A DNA stretch of 49,265 nt from Candidatus Woesearchaeota archaeon (GCA_018693795.1 JABHMJ010000010.1:1-49265); one strand, 5' to 3'; shown: positions 19,131 to 29,134, counted from the first letter of the stretch. Notes: generated by a model from the sequence alone, not told the origin. Program-made: numbers and translations.

Positions 19131-19922
19131 ATGAAGCATAACATGAAAATTACTATAGTTCTTGTATTAATGTTCATAGCAACCCAATTAATTGGTTTAA
19201 CAATAGTAGATACCTATGGAGATAAAGAACTTCCATTAGGAATCGAACGTCCAGAAGTACAAGAAAATATAAGTTATCTCCCTTTAATATTCGCAATTTT
19301 AATTGCAACAGGTCTAGCATTAATTTTAGTTAAATTTGGAGCAATGAAATTATGGAAAGCATGGTTTTTTGTTGCATCATTATATCTATTAACATTATCA
19401 TTAGGAGGATTTTTTGAAGCAAATATAGCATTTATAATAGCAACAGGGTTTATTTTATTAAGAACTTTCAGATTATCAATAATTTCTCACAATATTGTAG
19501 AATTATTTGTTTATGCAGGAATTCCAGTTATATTTGCATCAGTATTAAACATATTATCTGCAAGTATATTATTAATATTCATTTCAATTTACGACGCAAT
19601 TGCTGTATGGAAAACAAAACATATGATTGCATTAGCTAAATTTACAACACAATCAAAAGTTTTCGCAGGATTAATGATTCCATATGATAAAGGAAGAAAA
19701 GCAGCAATTCTGGGAGGAGGAGATATTGGTTTCCCATTATTATTTTCAAGTGTAATTTTACTTAATAATTCATTCCAACACGCAATAATCACAACAATAG
19801 TAACAGCAATAGCATTACTATTATTATTAACATTTAGCAAAAAAAATAAATTTTATCCGGCAATGCCATTCATTTCAGCAGGGTGTTTTATTGGGTACTT
19901 TTTATCTTTATTAATTATTTAA
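19131..19922 (+). CDS. Presenilin-family intramembrane aspartyl protease (PSH-like)
   Basis: Multi-pass; ISIYDAIAVWKTKHM (YD), LGGGDIGFPLLF (GxGD) and YPAMPFISAGC (PAL-like). Confidence 0.85.
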   Translation: MKHNMKITIVLVLMFIATQLIGLTIVDTYGDKELPLGIERPEVQENISYLPLIFAILIATGLALILVKFGAMKLWKAWFFVASLYLLTLSLGGFFEANIAFIIATGFILLRTFRLSIISHNIVELFVYAGIPVIFASVLNILSASILLIFISIYDAIAVWKTKHMIALAKFTTQSKVFAGLMIPYDKGRKAAILGGGDIGFPLLFSSVILLNNSFQHAIITTIVTAIALLLLLTFSKKNKFYPAMPFISAGCFIGYFLSLLII

Positions 19923-20264
19923 TTGTTCCCAAGCATAAGAAACATATTCTAAATTAGATTTATCAAATTTTTCTGGAAAATAACCTTCTTTAGTGCCTAA
20001 TTCTTTTTCTCTAAATTCAGGCGAGTTTTCTAATAAGTCTAAATATTTAAACAAAACACTAGCTTCAGTAAGATAAGGTTTTTTTATTTTTTCCCATTTA
20101 CTTATTCCTTCTTCATAAAGTTCTGCCAATCCTGAAATTGAAGCCAAGCAATTTTTAGTTACATGATTAAAATGACTAAATACATCACTATCAGAACCAC
20201 CTTCAACACTAGAAACTCTTTCTTCTAATTTCCTAGTTAATCCATTAGATATAGCAACATCCAT
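19911..20264 (-). CDS. Hypothetical protein
   Basis: 117-aa ORF, last of a tightly packed minus-strand cluster. Confidence 0.55.
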   Translation of the reverse strand: MDVAISNGLTRKLEERVSSVEGGSDSDVFSHFNHVTKNCLASISGLAELYEEGISKWEKIKKPYLTEASVLFKYLDLLENSPEFREKELGTKEGYFPEKFDKSNLEYVSYAWEQLNN

Positions 20265-20265
20265 T

Positions 20266-20376
20266 TTAACATTCCTTAAATCTTTTTGAACTGCAATAAC
20301 ATTTCATATTTATTGGCACTTTCTTATTTACACAATAAACTGCCTCACATTTCGTACATTTAACATCCATTTTCAT
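20266..20376 (-). CDS. Small zinc-ribbon-like protein (36 aa)
   Basis: MKMDVKCTKCEAVYCVNKKVPINMKCYCSSKRFKEC (CxxC...CxC); starts inside the upstream ORF and ends 1 nt before the next; below track cut-off. Confidence 0.5.
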   Translation of the reverse strand: MKMDVKCTKCEAVYCVNKKVPINMKCYCSSKRFKEC

Positions 20377-20686
20377 CTCCTTCTTTAGCTTTTTTTAATT
20401 CTCTTTCTTGATTCTCTAAAATACTATCTATTGATCCTTTATCAACTGGCAATAACACAGATGCTTGTGCAGGAAAAACTGCAGGACGATTCATATATTT
20501 TTGACCAAAGTCTCCTTCATATCCAGAAGGTTGACTAACTAAGCAAGGATTTAATTTAATTAATCCATCATTCACAGATTCTAAAAATCCATATGTAGTA
20601 GTTCCATTAAAAGAAACAATAACTTCTTGCCCAATATTTTCTTCATAATGGCTATGTTTTTTGTAAGTTTCTGGTCCAAATGTCAT
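20360..20686 (-). CDS. Hypothetical protein (108 aa)
   Basis: Start reassigned to MTFGPETY... at 20686, just after the upstream stop. Confidence 0.55.
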   Translation of the reverse strand: MTFGPETYKKHSHYEENIGQEVIVSFNGTTTYGFLESVNDGLIKLNPCLVSQPSGYEGDFGQKYMNRPAVFPAQASVLLPVDKGSIDSILENQERELKKAKEGDENGC

Positions 20687-20687
20687 T

Positions 20688-20912
20688 TTAATAATTAACC
20701 TCCTCCACTTTCCCAAATTTTGAAACCAAAACCTGTAATCCGTCAGGAAATCCATCATCTTCAACAATTAATCCCTCGATTTCATATATTGGCACTTTAT
20801 TTTCCTCTCCAGTTAAATCTAAAAATCCTTGTAAAGCATCAAAATCTCTAAAAGCATGATATGTTGAACCAACAACTGGTTCTTCTCCAAATCTATAAAA
20901 AGGTCCACTCAT
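20688..20912 (-). CDS. Hypothetical protein (74 aa)
   Basis: Start reassigned to MSGPFYRFGEEPV... at 20912, just after the upstream stop. Confidence 0.55.
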   Translation of the reverse strand: MSGPFYRFGEEPVVGSTYHAFRDFDALQGFLDLTGEENKVPIYEIEGLIVEDDGFPDGLQVLVSKFGKVEEVNY

Positions 20913-20913
20913 T

Positions 20914-21387
20914 TTAATATAATACCCCCACAAGTATAAACTCAATTTCTTCAAATCTAATTTTTCCAGGATCTGCATATGCAACATTATCTCCTTTGGC
21001 TATCGCATACCATCCATCTTGATCATATCCCACATCAATAACCCTATGTGCAATTAAAGAATCACTCCACTCTGCGTTATAGGTAATAACATCCCCAATT
21101 TGAACATCAAATTCATCTTTAGGTCTTAATTCGATTCCTGTTGAACCAACATCTAAGAATCCATCCATTGAATTTGTATTTGTATATTTTGCCCAATTAG
21201 CATCATCAACATAAATAACAATTTTATCTTTATACACTAAAATTTGGCTATCTTTTATCCTATCGCCAGGTGAAATTAACTCTTTTGAAACAAAAACTGA
21301 AGGCGTTTCATAGTTTGAACTAACTACATCATTAGCAAACCACCCTATTGATAACAACATCACACCTAAAATTATTGCTTGTTTCAT
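20914..21387 (-). CDS. Signal peptidase I (S26)-like membrane protein
   Basis: N-terminal TM; TNSMDGFLDVGSTG, DVQIGDVITY, LIAHRVIDVG, YAIAKGDNVAYADPG match the order and spacing of the Ser/His/Asp boxes of archaeal SPase I. Confidence 0.75.
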   Translation of the reverse strand: MKQAIILGVMLLSIGWFANDVVSSNYETPSVFVSKELISPGDRIKDSQILVYKDKIVIYVDDANWAKYTNTNSMDGFLDVGSTGIELRPKDEFDVQIGDVITYNAEWSDSLIAHRVIDVGYDQDGWYAIAKGDNVAYADPGKIRFEEIEFILVGVLY

Positions 21388-21454
21388 ACAATATTTCTTT
21401 GTTTAATCACTTATAAACCTTTCTATTTGTAACTACTTAGAATAAGTAACATAA

Positions 21455-21868
21455 TTATTCAATCAAATCATCTAAATTTCTAGGCAATTTGAACTTAAAA
21501 GTTCCATTTTTTTCTAACTTGCCACGCAATCTAACTTTTGTAGTATCATCTCTATCAATATAATAATCAATCAATGCTTCAGCATAAAGATATTTTTTTC
21601 TTAAACCTGCACTTTCACTAGAATGGGCAGAAACAATATCATCTCCACATCCTAAAATAACAACCATTTTAGAACCTCCATCAGATAAATCAGTACTTAC
21701 ACTTCCTGGAACACCAGATAATTCATAATAACCTTCTTCACTAGAAGAACATACTCCAGAAACATCAACAGGAACATATTCTCTATTTCTCTCTTGGATA
21801 ATATTATTAGTAAAGTATCCAATTGTTAAGACTAAACCAACCCCAAAAATAGTTTTCCCCCAACCCAT
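21455..21868 (-). CDS. Hypothetical protein with N-terminal TM
   Basis: 137-aa ORF; N-terminus IGYFTNNIIQE resembles IGWFANDVVSS of the next gene. Confidence 0.6.
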   Translation of the reverse strand: MGWGKTIFGVGLVLTIGYFTNNIIQERNREYVPVDVSGVCSSSEEGYYELSGVPGSVSTDLSDGGSKMVVILGCGDDIVSAHSSESAGLRKKYLYAEALIDYYIDRDDTTKVRLRGKLEKNGTFKFKLPRNLDDLIE

Positions 21869-21903
21869 AAAAAAAGAGACATCTATTAACTTAAAAAACT
21901 TTA

Positions 21904-23805
21904 CTAAACTAATCGAATAGTTTCTAAATTTTTCGGAGCAGTAGTTTCCATTCGATAAGCTTTATGTACAGAACTAGCAAAATCTAAAACTTTACTTATT
22001 TCTCCATGAACAACAATCATTTTTTTGGGCCTAGGAGACGCCCTACCAACAAAATTCATTAATTGATTTCTATCTGAGTGCCCAGTAAATCCATGAATAG
22101 AATAAATGTCCATTTTAACTTTTACAGGCATTTGTTTACTTCCTTCCATAAACATAATTTCTTTTTCACCTTGTTGTAATCTCCTACCTAATGAACCTTC
22201 ACCTTGATAAGAAGTTAATACTAAACTATGTTTATCACTTTCAGATAAATTCTTAAAATATTCAACAGATGCTCCGCCAGTCATCATCCCAGATGTAGCC
22301 ATAATAATGCAAGGCCCATTCTCTTCTAAAACTTGTTTCATTTCTTTTTGAGAACCAACATGTTTAAAGATTTTACTTAAAAATGGATTTTCATTTTTAT
22401 GGAATATTGCTTGTTTAACTTTATTATTGAAAAAATTAGGATAAGCAGTATGAATCGCAGTAACATCCCAAACCATTCCTTGAACAAAAACAGGAATATC
22501 TGGCAATTTTCCTTCTCTGATAGCTCTCTCAACTATAACCATAATTTCTTGAGATCTACCAACCCCTAAAACAGGTAATAATACTTTTCCACCACGTTCG
22601 ATAGTAGTTCTAATAATATTTAATAAATAATCTTCAGATTCTTGTCTGGTTGCAGTAACATCATCTTTTCCACCATAAGTTCCTTCAATCATTAATGTTT
22701 CTAATCTGGGAAATTTGGTTACCGCAGGAGCCAACAAATTAGAAGATTCATAATTCAAATCACCCGTGTACATAAAATTATGTAATCCCTCTCCAATATG
22801 GAAGTGACATAATGAACTCCCTAAAGTATGCCCAGCATTGTAAAATGTTAATCTTATATCTGGAGAAATATCAGAAACTTCTTCATAATCTAAAACAACA
22901 GTATGTTTTACCATTTCTTTAACATCAGCAGAACCATATAATGGGGCCTTATTTTCTTTTTGACCAATAGATATCATATCTAAACATAATAACGCTGCAA
23001 CATCTCTGGTCGGGGCAGTACAATAAACCGGACCACGATAACCATATTTAAACAATAATGGAATTAAACCACAATGATCTAAATGTGCATGACTTAAAAC
23101 AACAGCATCTAATTCTTCGATCTTCAGCTCAGAAACATCCATATACGGATATTGATCTTGTCCTTTTGCAGCAACATTAACTCCGCAATCTAATAATATT
23201 TTTGATTCATCAGTTTGTAATAAAAAAGAAGATCTCCCAACTTGTCTAGAAGCTCCTAAAAATGAAACTCTGGCATAGCTTGTTTTTCCTTCTTTTCTTT
23301 TTGAACCATAAATTCTCTCTCCAATTTTATTTAAGAATTTTTTTCTATAATCATCATTCTCATATAAAACATTTCTAACACTTTCAATTAATCTAGATCT
23401 TATTGACGGAATTCTTTTAACTAAAGGAACCCAATAAACTTTTGATTTAATTACTTTCAAATTTTCACCAGCTTTTCCAATTGCAACTCCTGGTTTTTCA
23501 GCTTCAATTATAACTTGAGATCTTTGTGGATCAAATATAACATTCAATTGGCCGGCATCACTAGGGATTATTTTCCTAATTTCCTCTTCTGCTTTTTCAA
23601 CAGAAACAGGAATAGAAGTATCCGCTCTCAATTCAACTCTTTTCTTTATAGTTGACACTATTTCTTTAATAACTCCTTTATTATCTAAAAAGAAATCTTT
23701 ATTCTTAGTATACATTACGATATTTGCACCTTCAAATGTGATTGTAGTTACATCTGCATCTTTAGGCAACATATCCTTTACTTGTTCTATTATTTTTAAA
23801 GCCAT
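21904..23805 (-). CDS. aCPSF1 beta-CASP ribonuclease with N-terminal KH domains
   Basis: VAIGKAGENLKVIKS (KH), SHAHLDHCG, YTGDLNYE, ATSGMMTGG, HGFTGHSD. Confidence 0.96.
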   Translation of the reverse strand: MALKIIEQVKDMLPKDADVTTITFEGANIVMYTKNKDFFLDNKGVIKEIVSTIKKRVELRADTSIPVSVEKAEEEIRKIIPSDAGQLNVIFDPQRSQVIIEAEKPGVAIGKAGENLKVIKSKVYWVPLVKRIPSIRSRLIESVRNVLYENDDYRKKFLNKIGERIYGSKRKEGKTSYARVSFLGASRQVGRSSFLLQTDESKILLDCGVNVAAKGQDQYPYMDVSELKIEELDAVVLSHAHLDHCGLIPLLFKYGYRGPVYCTAPTRDVAALLCLDMISIGQKENKAPLYGSADVKEMVKHTVVLDYEEVSDISPDIRLTFYNAGHTLGSSLCHFHIGEGLHNFMYTGDLNYESSNLLAPAVTKFPRLETLMIEGTYGGKDDVTATRQESEDYLLNIIRTTIERGGKVLLPVLGVGRSQEIMVIVERAIREGKLPDIPVFVQGMVWDVTAIHTAYPNFFNNKVKQAIFHKNENPFLSKIFKHVGSQKEMKQVLEENGPCIIMATSGMMTGGASVEYFKNLSESDKHSLVLTSYQGEGSLGRRLQQGEKEIMFMEGSKQMPVKVKMDIYSIHGFTGHSDRNQLMNFVGRASPRPKKMIVVHGEISKVLDFASSVHKAYRMETTAPKNLETIRLV

Positions 23806-23820
23806 TATTCTCTTAAAGAA

Positions 23821-24465
23821 TTACTCTATTTTTTTAACTAAATGTTGGGTCTCAATTTTATGAGCCCCTTTTTCAGTTATAGTAAATATATCAATACCAT
23901 CTCCAGTAGGCATATCTCTTTGAATTGCTGAGCTAATTGCTTTTTTAGCCATAACAACACCTTCTGCAACTGATAAATCTTTTTTGTATAATGTTTCCAA
24001 TACTCCATATGCAATTGGAGAACCAGAACCAGTTGAAACATACTCATCCATTTTACTTAATGAACCATCTACACCAATATCATATAAATGGTATCCATGA
24101 ACATCTCTTCCACCCAATAAAAATGAAACAATTCCAGGAACCATACTTGGTTTTCTTATATTTTGATAAAATATATTAGCTAACATATTTGCTGTTTCTT
24201 TCATTGATGGTTTTTTAGCATTTCTTATTGTTTTTAATCTTAATTCAGCTTTTGATAATTTTAATATTAATTGAGCATCAGAAACCAATCCAGCCATAGT
24301 AATAGCAGAATCATCATTTAATTTATGCACTTTATCTGTTTTATTGTTAGCAACTAAATATCCAGCACTTGCTCTTTTATCTGCCGCTAAAACAATTCCA
24401 TCTTTGCATGCAATACCTACAGTAGTAGTTCCTTTTTTAACCGATTTTTCAATGTTTTCGTTCAT
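23821..24465 (-). CDS. psmB: Archaeal proteasome beta subunit
   Basis: Short propeptide then G|TTTVGIACKDGIVLAADKRAS; YDIGVDGS, STGSGSPIAYGVLE. Confidence 0.96.
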   Translation of the reverse strand: MNENIEKSVKKGTTTVGIACKDGIVLAADKRASAGYLVANNKTDKVHKLNDDSAITMAGLVSDAQLILKLSKAELRLKTIRNAKKPSMKETANMLANIFYQNIRKPSMVPGIVSFLLGGRDVHGYHLYDIGVDGSLSKMDEYVSTGSGSPIAYGVLETLYKKDLSVAEGVVMAKKAISSAIQRDMPTGDGIDIFTITEKGAHKIETQHLVKKIE

Positions 24466-24511
24466 TTAAATTAACCTCTCAAGAATGAGTTTTAATTATA
24501 ATACAAATAAC

Positions 24512-25597
24512 TCATTTATAAGCTTTTCTAAAAAAAGGAAATAAACTAATTAATGGTGCCATTGAAGGAAACCTTAAATTTCTTTTATTTGGATTATCCC
24601 TCTTTTTTGAAGAAGGCATTTCTTCATCTGGAGTTGGAACATACGTTAAATTAGGTCCAATAACAAATTCGTCAAAAACAACCCCATTAGGATATCTAGC
24701 TTGTATCAATAATGATTCTTCATCCCCAACTATTGTAACATAATTATAAGTTTCTTCAGAATATTGTCTAGTAGCAAAAGGATAATCATGATTTAAATTT
24801 AATCTATGTGGGACTCCACCAGATCCACCACTATTAACATAATGCACTCCATCAATATAAAATCTCTCATACGCATGTATGTGCCCTCCAAAAACAATAT
24901 CAACATCATGTTCTATAAAATAAGGACTAAAATCTCTCACCCACATAGCGGCCCCACGACTACCAGAAGTATATCCTGGTCTATGAAAGATAACAAACTT
25001 ATATGTTTTTTCTGAAAATTGATTTAAAGTAATATTTAACCAATCTATTTGTTCTTGTACCCCAACTGCATTTGATTCTACACTTGCAGAATCTGCATCT
25101 AAAATTAAAAATATTGCCTCTTCGCTTTCAATATAATAATATTTATCATTACCTCTATCATTAGGCAAATGTGGGAAATATTGAACATAATGCTCAATTC
25201 CAATCGCTGCATCATGATTTCCTATCGTAGGATAATAAGGATAATTTTTTACTAATTTTCCAGCAATTTCATGAAATATATTCCAATTATTTGGACCACC
25301 CCATTGCCCATGTACAACATCTCCAGAATTAAATATCATATTTGGTTTATGTTTTGAAATTCTCTCAACTATTTCTTTATGTACAGATTCAGCATCTTCA
25401 TATCCTGCATGGGTATCTCCATGAACAATAAAATCAACAGGACCATTCGTAACTTCTGGCAAAGGAGAAACTATATTTCTGGGCTCTCTTATATTTAGCC
25501 CATTAATATCAATTCCTTCTATAGCACCAACTAAACTAATACTGAAAACCATTACAATTATCCCGTAAAATGTATATTTATTCATAATATTAACCAA
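24512..25597 (-). CDS. Secreted calcineurin-like metallophosphoesterase
   Basis: GDTHAGY, SGDVVHG, GNHD, FHRPGY, GGHIHAYER with signal peptide. Confidence 0.9.
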   Translation of the reverse strand: MVNIMNKYTFYGIIVMVFSISLVGAIEGIDINGLNIREPRNIVSPLPEVTNGPVDFIVHGDTHAGYEDAESVHKEIVERISKHKPNMIFNSGDVVHGQWGGPNNWNIFHEIAGKLVKNYPYYPTIGNHDAAIGIEHYVQYFPHLPNDRGNDKYYYIESEEAIFLILDADSASVESNAVGVQEQIDWLNITLNQFSEKTYKFVIFHRPGYTSGSRGAAMWVRDFSPYFIEHDVDIVFGGHIHAYERFYIDGVHYVNSGGSGGVPHRLNLNHDYPFATRQYSEETYNYVTIVGDEESLLIQARYPNGVVFDEFVIGPNLTYVPTPDEEMPSSKKRDNPNKRNLRFPSMAPLISLFPFFRKAYK

Positions 25598-25605
25598 ATC
25601 ATTTT

Positions 25606-25628
25606 ATTTATAAACGTTACTTTTTTCT
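25606..25628 (-). promoter_or_regulatory. Candidate TATA/BRE promoter of the 24512-25597 gene, overlapping the end of the upstream gene
   Basis: Minus strand AGAAAAAAGTAACGTTTATAAAT; the identical 23-mer occurs at 27943-27965 upstream of the 26644 gene. Confidence 0.55.
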
Positions 25629-26612
25629 GAAAATTCTTCCATGCAAATAAAAAGATATTCCAACAACAAAAACAGTTAAAATAAACACAATCCAAACTCC
25701 TCCCATTGCATAACTAGGAGATAATAATATTTTTTCAGCACCTTGATATTCATTTAATTCTGCAGCAGATTTCTGAACTCCATTTTCATCATTTTCATCA
25801 ATTACAAACTGATCAACCCCTACAATTGATGTACTTTCTTGAACAATATCATTAACATCATCAGAAGAACCATCGCTAGAAGTTGTACTATAATCTGGAA
25901 CACAGCAAATTAATCCATTTCCATATTCAACTTCACACTTTCTATCATAATTAGAATTATCATAATAAGAATAACCATCTGAACAACTATCAGTACAAAC
26001 ACCATTTACACTTGCACAATTATTTTGTAAAGTAACACCACTAGGACTATCATCAACATAATCCTCACAACCACTAGTATCATAAGAACAATCACTACAA
26101 CTCACACTCCCAGTATCATACCCAAAATCACTACAACTTTTATCAGAAACAGACCCATCGCATTCCTCTCCAGAATCAACAACCCCATTCCCACACAATT
26201 CTTCAACACACTCATTACTTTCACATGAACTTCCATCATCACATCCACAATCATCACAACAATCTGAACTACTTTCATCTCCTTCACAAAGTCCATCTCC
26301 ACACGTTGGATTTTCACAAGTACCTAGTTCGAAAAGTCCTCCATCTTCAACACAATGAGCAGTATCATCAGGACACCCACAAATACTACAACCAGCTACA
26401 ATAGTACAAGAATCTCCATCTTTAAAACAATACCAAGGTTCATCACCATCCACACAAGAATCCGCGGGAGTTCCATCTGCACATTCCGTACATCCATCTC
26501 CTCCGCCATCAATTACACCAGCATTACCAGTAAAAACATTTCCTAAATTAGTAAAAATCAATACACTAACTAAAAACAAAGACACTAAAATAAACATATC
26601 ACGTTCTTTCAT
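25617..26612 (-). CDS. Cys-rich surface protein with C-terminal TM (paralog of 27954-29078)
   Basis: TM + FTGNAG; CGNGVVDSGEECDG...; C-terminus ILLSPSYAMGGVWIVFILTVFVVGISFYLHGRIFRKK. Confidence 0.85.
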   Translation of the reverse strand: MKERDMFILVSLFLVSVLIFTNLGNVFTGNAGVIDGGGDGCTECADGTPADSCVDGDEPWYCFKDGDSCTIVAGCSICGCPDDTAHCVEDGGLFELGTCENPTCGDGLCEGDESSSDCCDDCGCDDGSSCESNECVEELCGNGVVDSGEECDGSVSDKSCSDFGYDTGSVSCSDCSYDTSGCEDYVDDSPSGVTLQNNCASVNGVCTDSCSDGYSYYDNSNYDRKCEVEYGNGLICCVPDYSTTSSDGSSDDVNDIVQESTSIVGVDQFVIDENDENGVQKSAAELNEYQGAEKILLSPSYAMGGVWIVFILTVFVVGISFYLHGRIFRKK

Positions 26613-26643
26613 AAAAATAAAATGACGTTTACATTTATAAAGT

Positions 26644-27921
26644 TTACTTTCTCTTTTTAAACTCTCTAACAGTATAAGTAAACATAAACACTAAAGAACC
26701 AAAAATTATCCCCACAAATAATAAAAATTCTTCTAAAGTATATTCTTCTATTTCATTTATTGGTGCAAATTTAGGAGATTCAAAATAAACTTCTTTTGTT
26801 CCTTCAATTTCATTTTTTACTAATCCTTTTATTGAAGAATCAACATATTCCTGAACATTAATATCAAACGTACTTAGTTCTATATTACTCGCAGTAACAA
26901 CAACATCAATAACTCCATCCCTATCTAAATCTACCTCTTGAGATTCTCCATCATATAATCTTAATTTAATTGGATTGGAATAAATAATTATATCTATATA
27001 TCCTCTCCCATCAGAAACACTATCTATTTCTATTATGTGCTCTTCCATTTGATTGTCTGAATCTTGAGTTATTTCAAAAACTATTTCATCATTTCTTCTT
27101 AATCCATCCCAACTAAATGAACTATAACTTGTTTGTACTTGATCATTAATTTCAGTTTCAGTTTCAACAATTACCGCATCATCTGCCCCATAAGACCTGC
27201 TCGCACTTCCTCCACTAGGATCTTGATTACATGTCCCATCACTTTGACATGAAAATCCTACATCACATGCACAAGTTTCACAAACATTAACTAAAGTTCC
27301 ATTTGCATTACAATAACTTGGTGCACCACCTGCAACACAAGTACTTATACTAGTTCCATCTGAACATGTTGATGGTGCCGGCGCAGTACAACTTCCAGAA
27401 CCTAAAACCACTTCACAAATTAAACCAGCAGAACAAGCTGGAGATCCAGTAACATTATCACAATCGGCTGGACAACCATTACAAGTTTCTTCTCCGCTAT
27501 CACAAGTTCCATCACCACAAAAACCAGTACAAGAAGAATTATCAAAAGAACATGAAGAACAAGCTAAAGTTCCACTATAAAATCCAACATCAGTACATGC
27601 ATTTCCACCTAAAAGTGCACCATCACAATCCTCAGAAGGATCTAAAAAAGAATCCCCACAATAATTTAAAGTTCTACAACAAACTCCTGGCGCAACACAA
27701 CTTCCGCCATCAGCATAAGTTTCAGTCGGACCACTACATAAATTATCTATACATGTTTCCCATGCCTCATCTTCACAATTAGCCACACCACCACCAGCCA
27801 TACCAGTATAACCCTCATATTTTTCAGAAGATAACAATAAAAATCCAAAACCAGACAAAACAATCAAACTAATTAAATAAAAAACAAAATATTTACTATT
27901 AAAAAATACATCCCTCTTCAT
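26644..27921 (-). CDS. Cys-rich surface protein with C-terminal TM
   Basis: TM + YTGMAG; CGDSFLDPSEDCDG..., CGDGTCDSGEETCNGCPADC; C-terminal TM. Confidence 0.85.
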   Translation of the reverse strand: MKRDVFFNSKYFVFYLISLIVLSGFGFLLLSSEKYEGYTGMAGGGVANCEDEAWETCIDNLCSGPTETYADGGSCVAPGVCCRTLNYCGDSFLDPSEDCDGALLGGNACTDVGFYSGTLACSSCSFDNSSCTGFCGDGTCDSGEETCNGCPADCDNVTGSPACSAGLICEVVLGSGSCTAPAPSTCSDGTSISTCVAGGAPSYCNANGTLVNVCETCACDVGFSCQSDGTCNQDPSGGSASRSYGADDAVIVETETEINDQVQTSYSSFSWDGLRRNDEIVFEITQDSDNQMEEHIIEIDSVSDGRGYIDIIIYSNPIKLRLYDGESQEVDLDRDGVIDVVVTASNIELSTFDINVQEYVDSSIKGLVKNEIEGTKEVYFESPKFAPINEIEEYTLEEFLLFVGIIFGSLVFMFTYTVREFKKRK

Positions 27922-27942
27922 AAGATAAATTTCAACTTAATT

Positions 27943-27965
27943 ATTTATAAACGTTACTTTTTTCT
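27943..27965 (-). promoter_or_regulatory. Candidate TATA/BRE promoter of the 26644 gene
   Basis: Same 23-mer as 25606-25628, overlapping the stop codon of 27954-29078. Confidence 0.55.
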
Positions 27966-29078
27966 AAAGATTCTTCCATGTACATAAAAAGAAATAATAA
28001 TAATAAAAACCGTCAATCCAAACACAATCCAAACACCACCCATTGCATAACTAGGAGATAATAATATCCCTTGCAATCCATTTTCTACATTATAATTAAC
28101 TGGAGAAGTTTGAACGTTTTCACTTTCATCAATAATATAATCTTCAACATTTCTTACATTTCCACTAGTTCCATCAATAATTTCCTCATTTTCAGAAGCC
28201 ACATAACTAGGGACACAACACACTAACTCCTCTCCATAAGCAATTTCACACTTTCTATCAAAATTTGTATCCCCATAATGTATAAATTCATTAATACACT
28301 TATCTGAACACACCCCGTTTACACTAGCACAAGTAGTCGGAATTGCAGTACTTTTATCTTCTTCATTATCATTAGCAACATTACTACAACCACTTGTATC
28401 AAAAGATAAACAATTAGAATTACATGCTAAAGATCCTGAATTATATCCTTGAGTTATACAAGTTTTTGAATTTAAATCACTACCATCACAAACTTCTAAA
28501 CCTTCAACGAAATTATTATTGCAAGCAGAAGGAGCCTCAACAACAGCACAACTCCCAGAACCAAAAACAACTTCACAAATCTGGCCAACAGAACAATCTG
28601 CTTGTTCGCCTTCACAATCACTAGAACAGCTAGAGCAAGTTTCATCTGCATCACAAGTTCCATCTCCACAAGAAGAACTCTCAACTAAAACTAATTGGCA
28701 ACTATCATCACAATAACTACAAGAAAATCCAGGACTAGGAACGCAAACTTCTCCATTACTTGAACCATAATCGCATTCCTCCCCAGAATCAACAACTTCA
28801 TCTCCACAATAAGAAATATCTATACAACAAATATCGGGTGCAATACAAGTCCCAGAATAAGGTTCTTGATTTGATTGACTACAAGTAGAATCACAATAAG
28901 CAGGAGCAGTACAACTTGTACCGGCCATTCCAGTAATCATTTTAAAATCATAAATTAAATATCCCACAATATTATTAAAATCATAATTTACATTATCAAA
29001 TGAAAAAGAAGACACATAAGGACTAATAAAAAGTAAAGAAATCAAAACAACCGTTACTAAAAAAGTTTTTCCTTTCAT
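27954..29078 (-). CDS. Cys-rich surface protein with C-terminal TM (paralog of 25617-26612)
   Basis: MITGMAG; CASVNGVCSDKC...DRKCEIAYGEELVCCVPSY; ILLSPSYAMGGVWIVFGLTVFIIIISFYVHGRIFRKK. Confidence 0.85.
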   Translation of the reverse strand: MKGKTFLVTVVLISLLFISPYVSSFSFDNVNYDFNNIVGYLIYDFKMITGMAGTSCTAPAYCDSTCSQSNQEPYSGTCIAPDICCIDISYCGDEVVDSGEECDYGSSNGEVCVPSPGFSCSYCDDSCQLVLVESSSCGDGTCDADETCSSCSSDCEGEQADCSVGQICEVVFGSGSCAVVEAPSACNNNFVEGLEVCDGSDLNSKTCITQGYNSGSLACNSNCLSFDTSGCSNVANDNEEDKSTAIPTTCASVNGVCSDKCINEFIHYGDTNFDRKCEIAYGEELVCCVPSYVASENEEIIDGTSGNVRNVEDYIIDESENVQTSPVNYNVENGLQGILLSPSYAMGGVWIVFGLTVFIIIISFYVHGRIFRKK

Positions 29079-29134
29079 AAACTATCACCAGTAATATATT
29101 TTTTAAATTTCAATTTTATAAGTCTTTTCCATAT

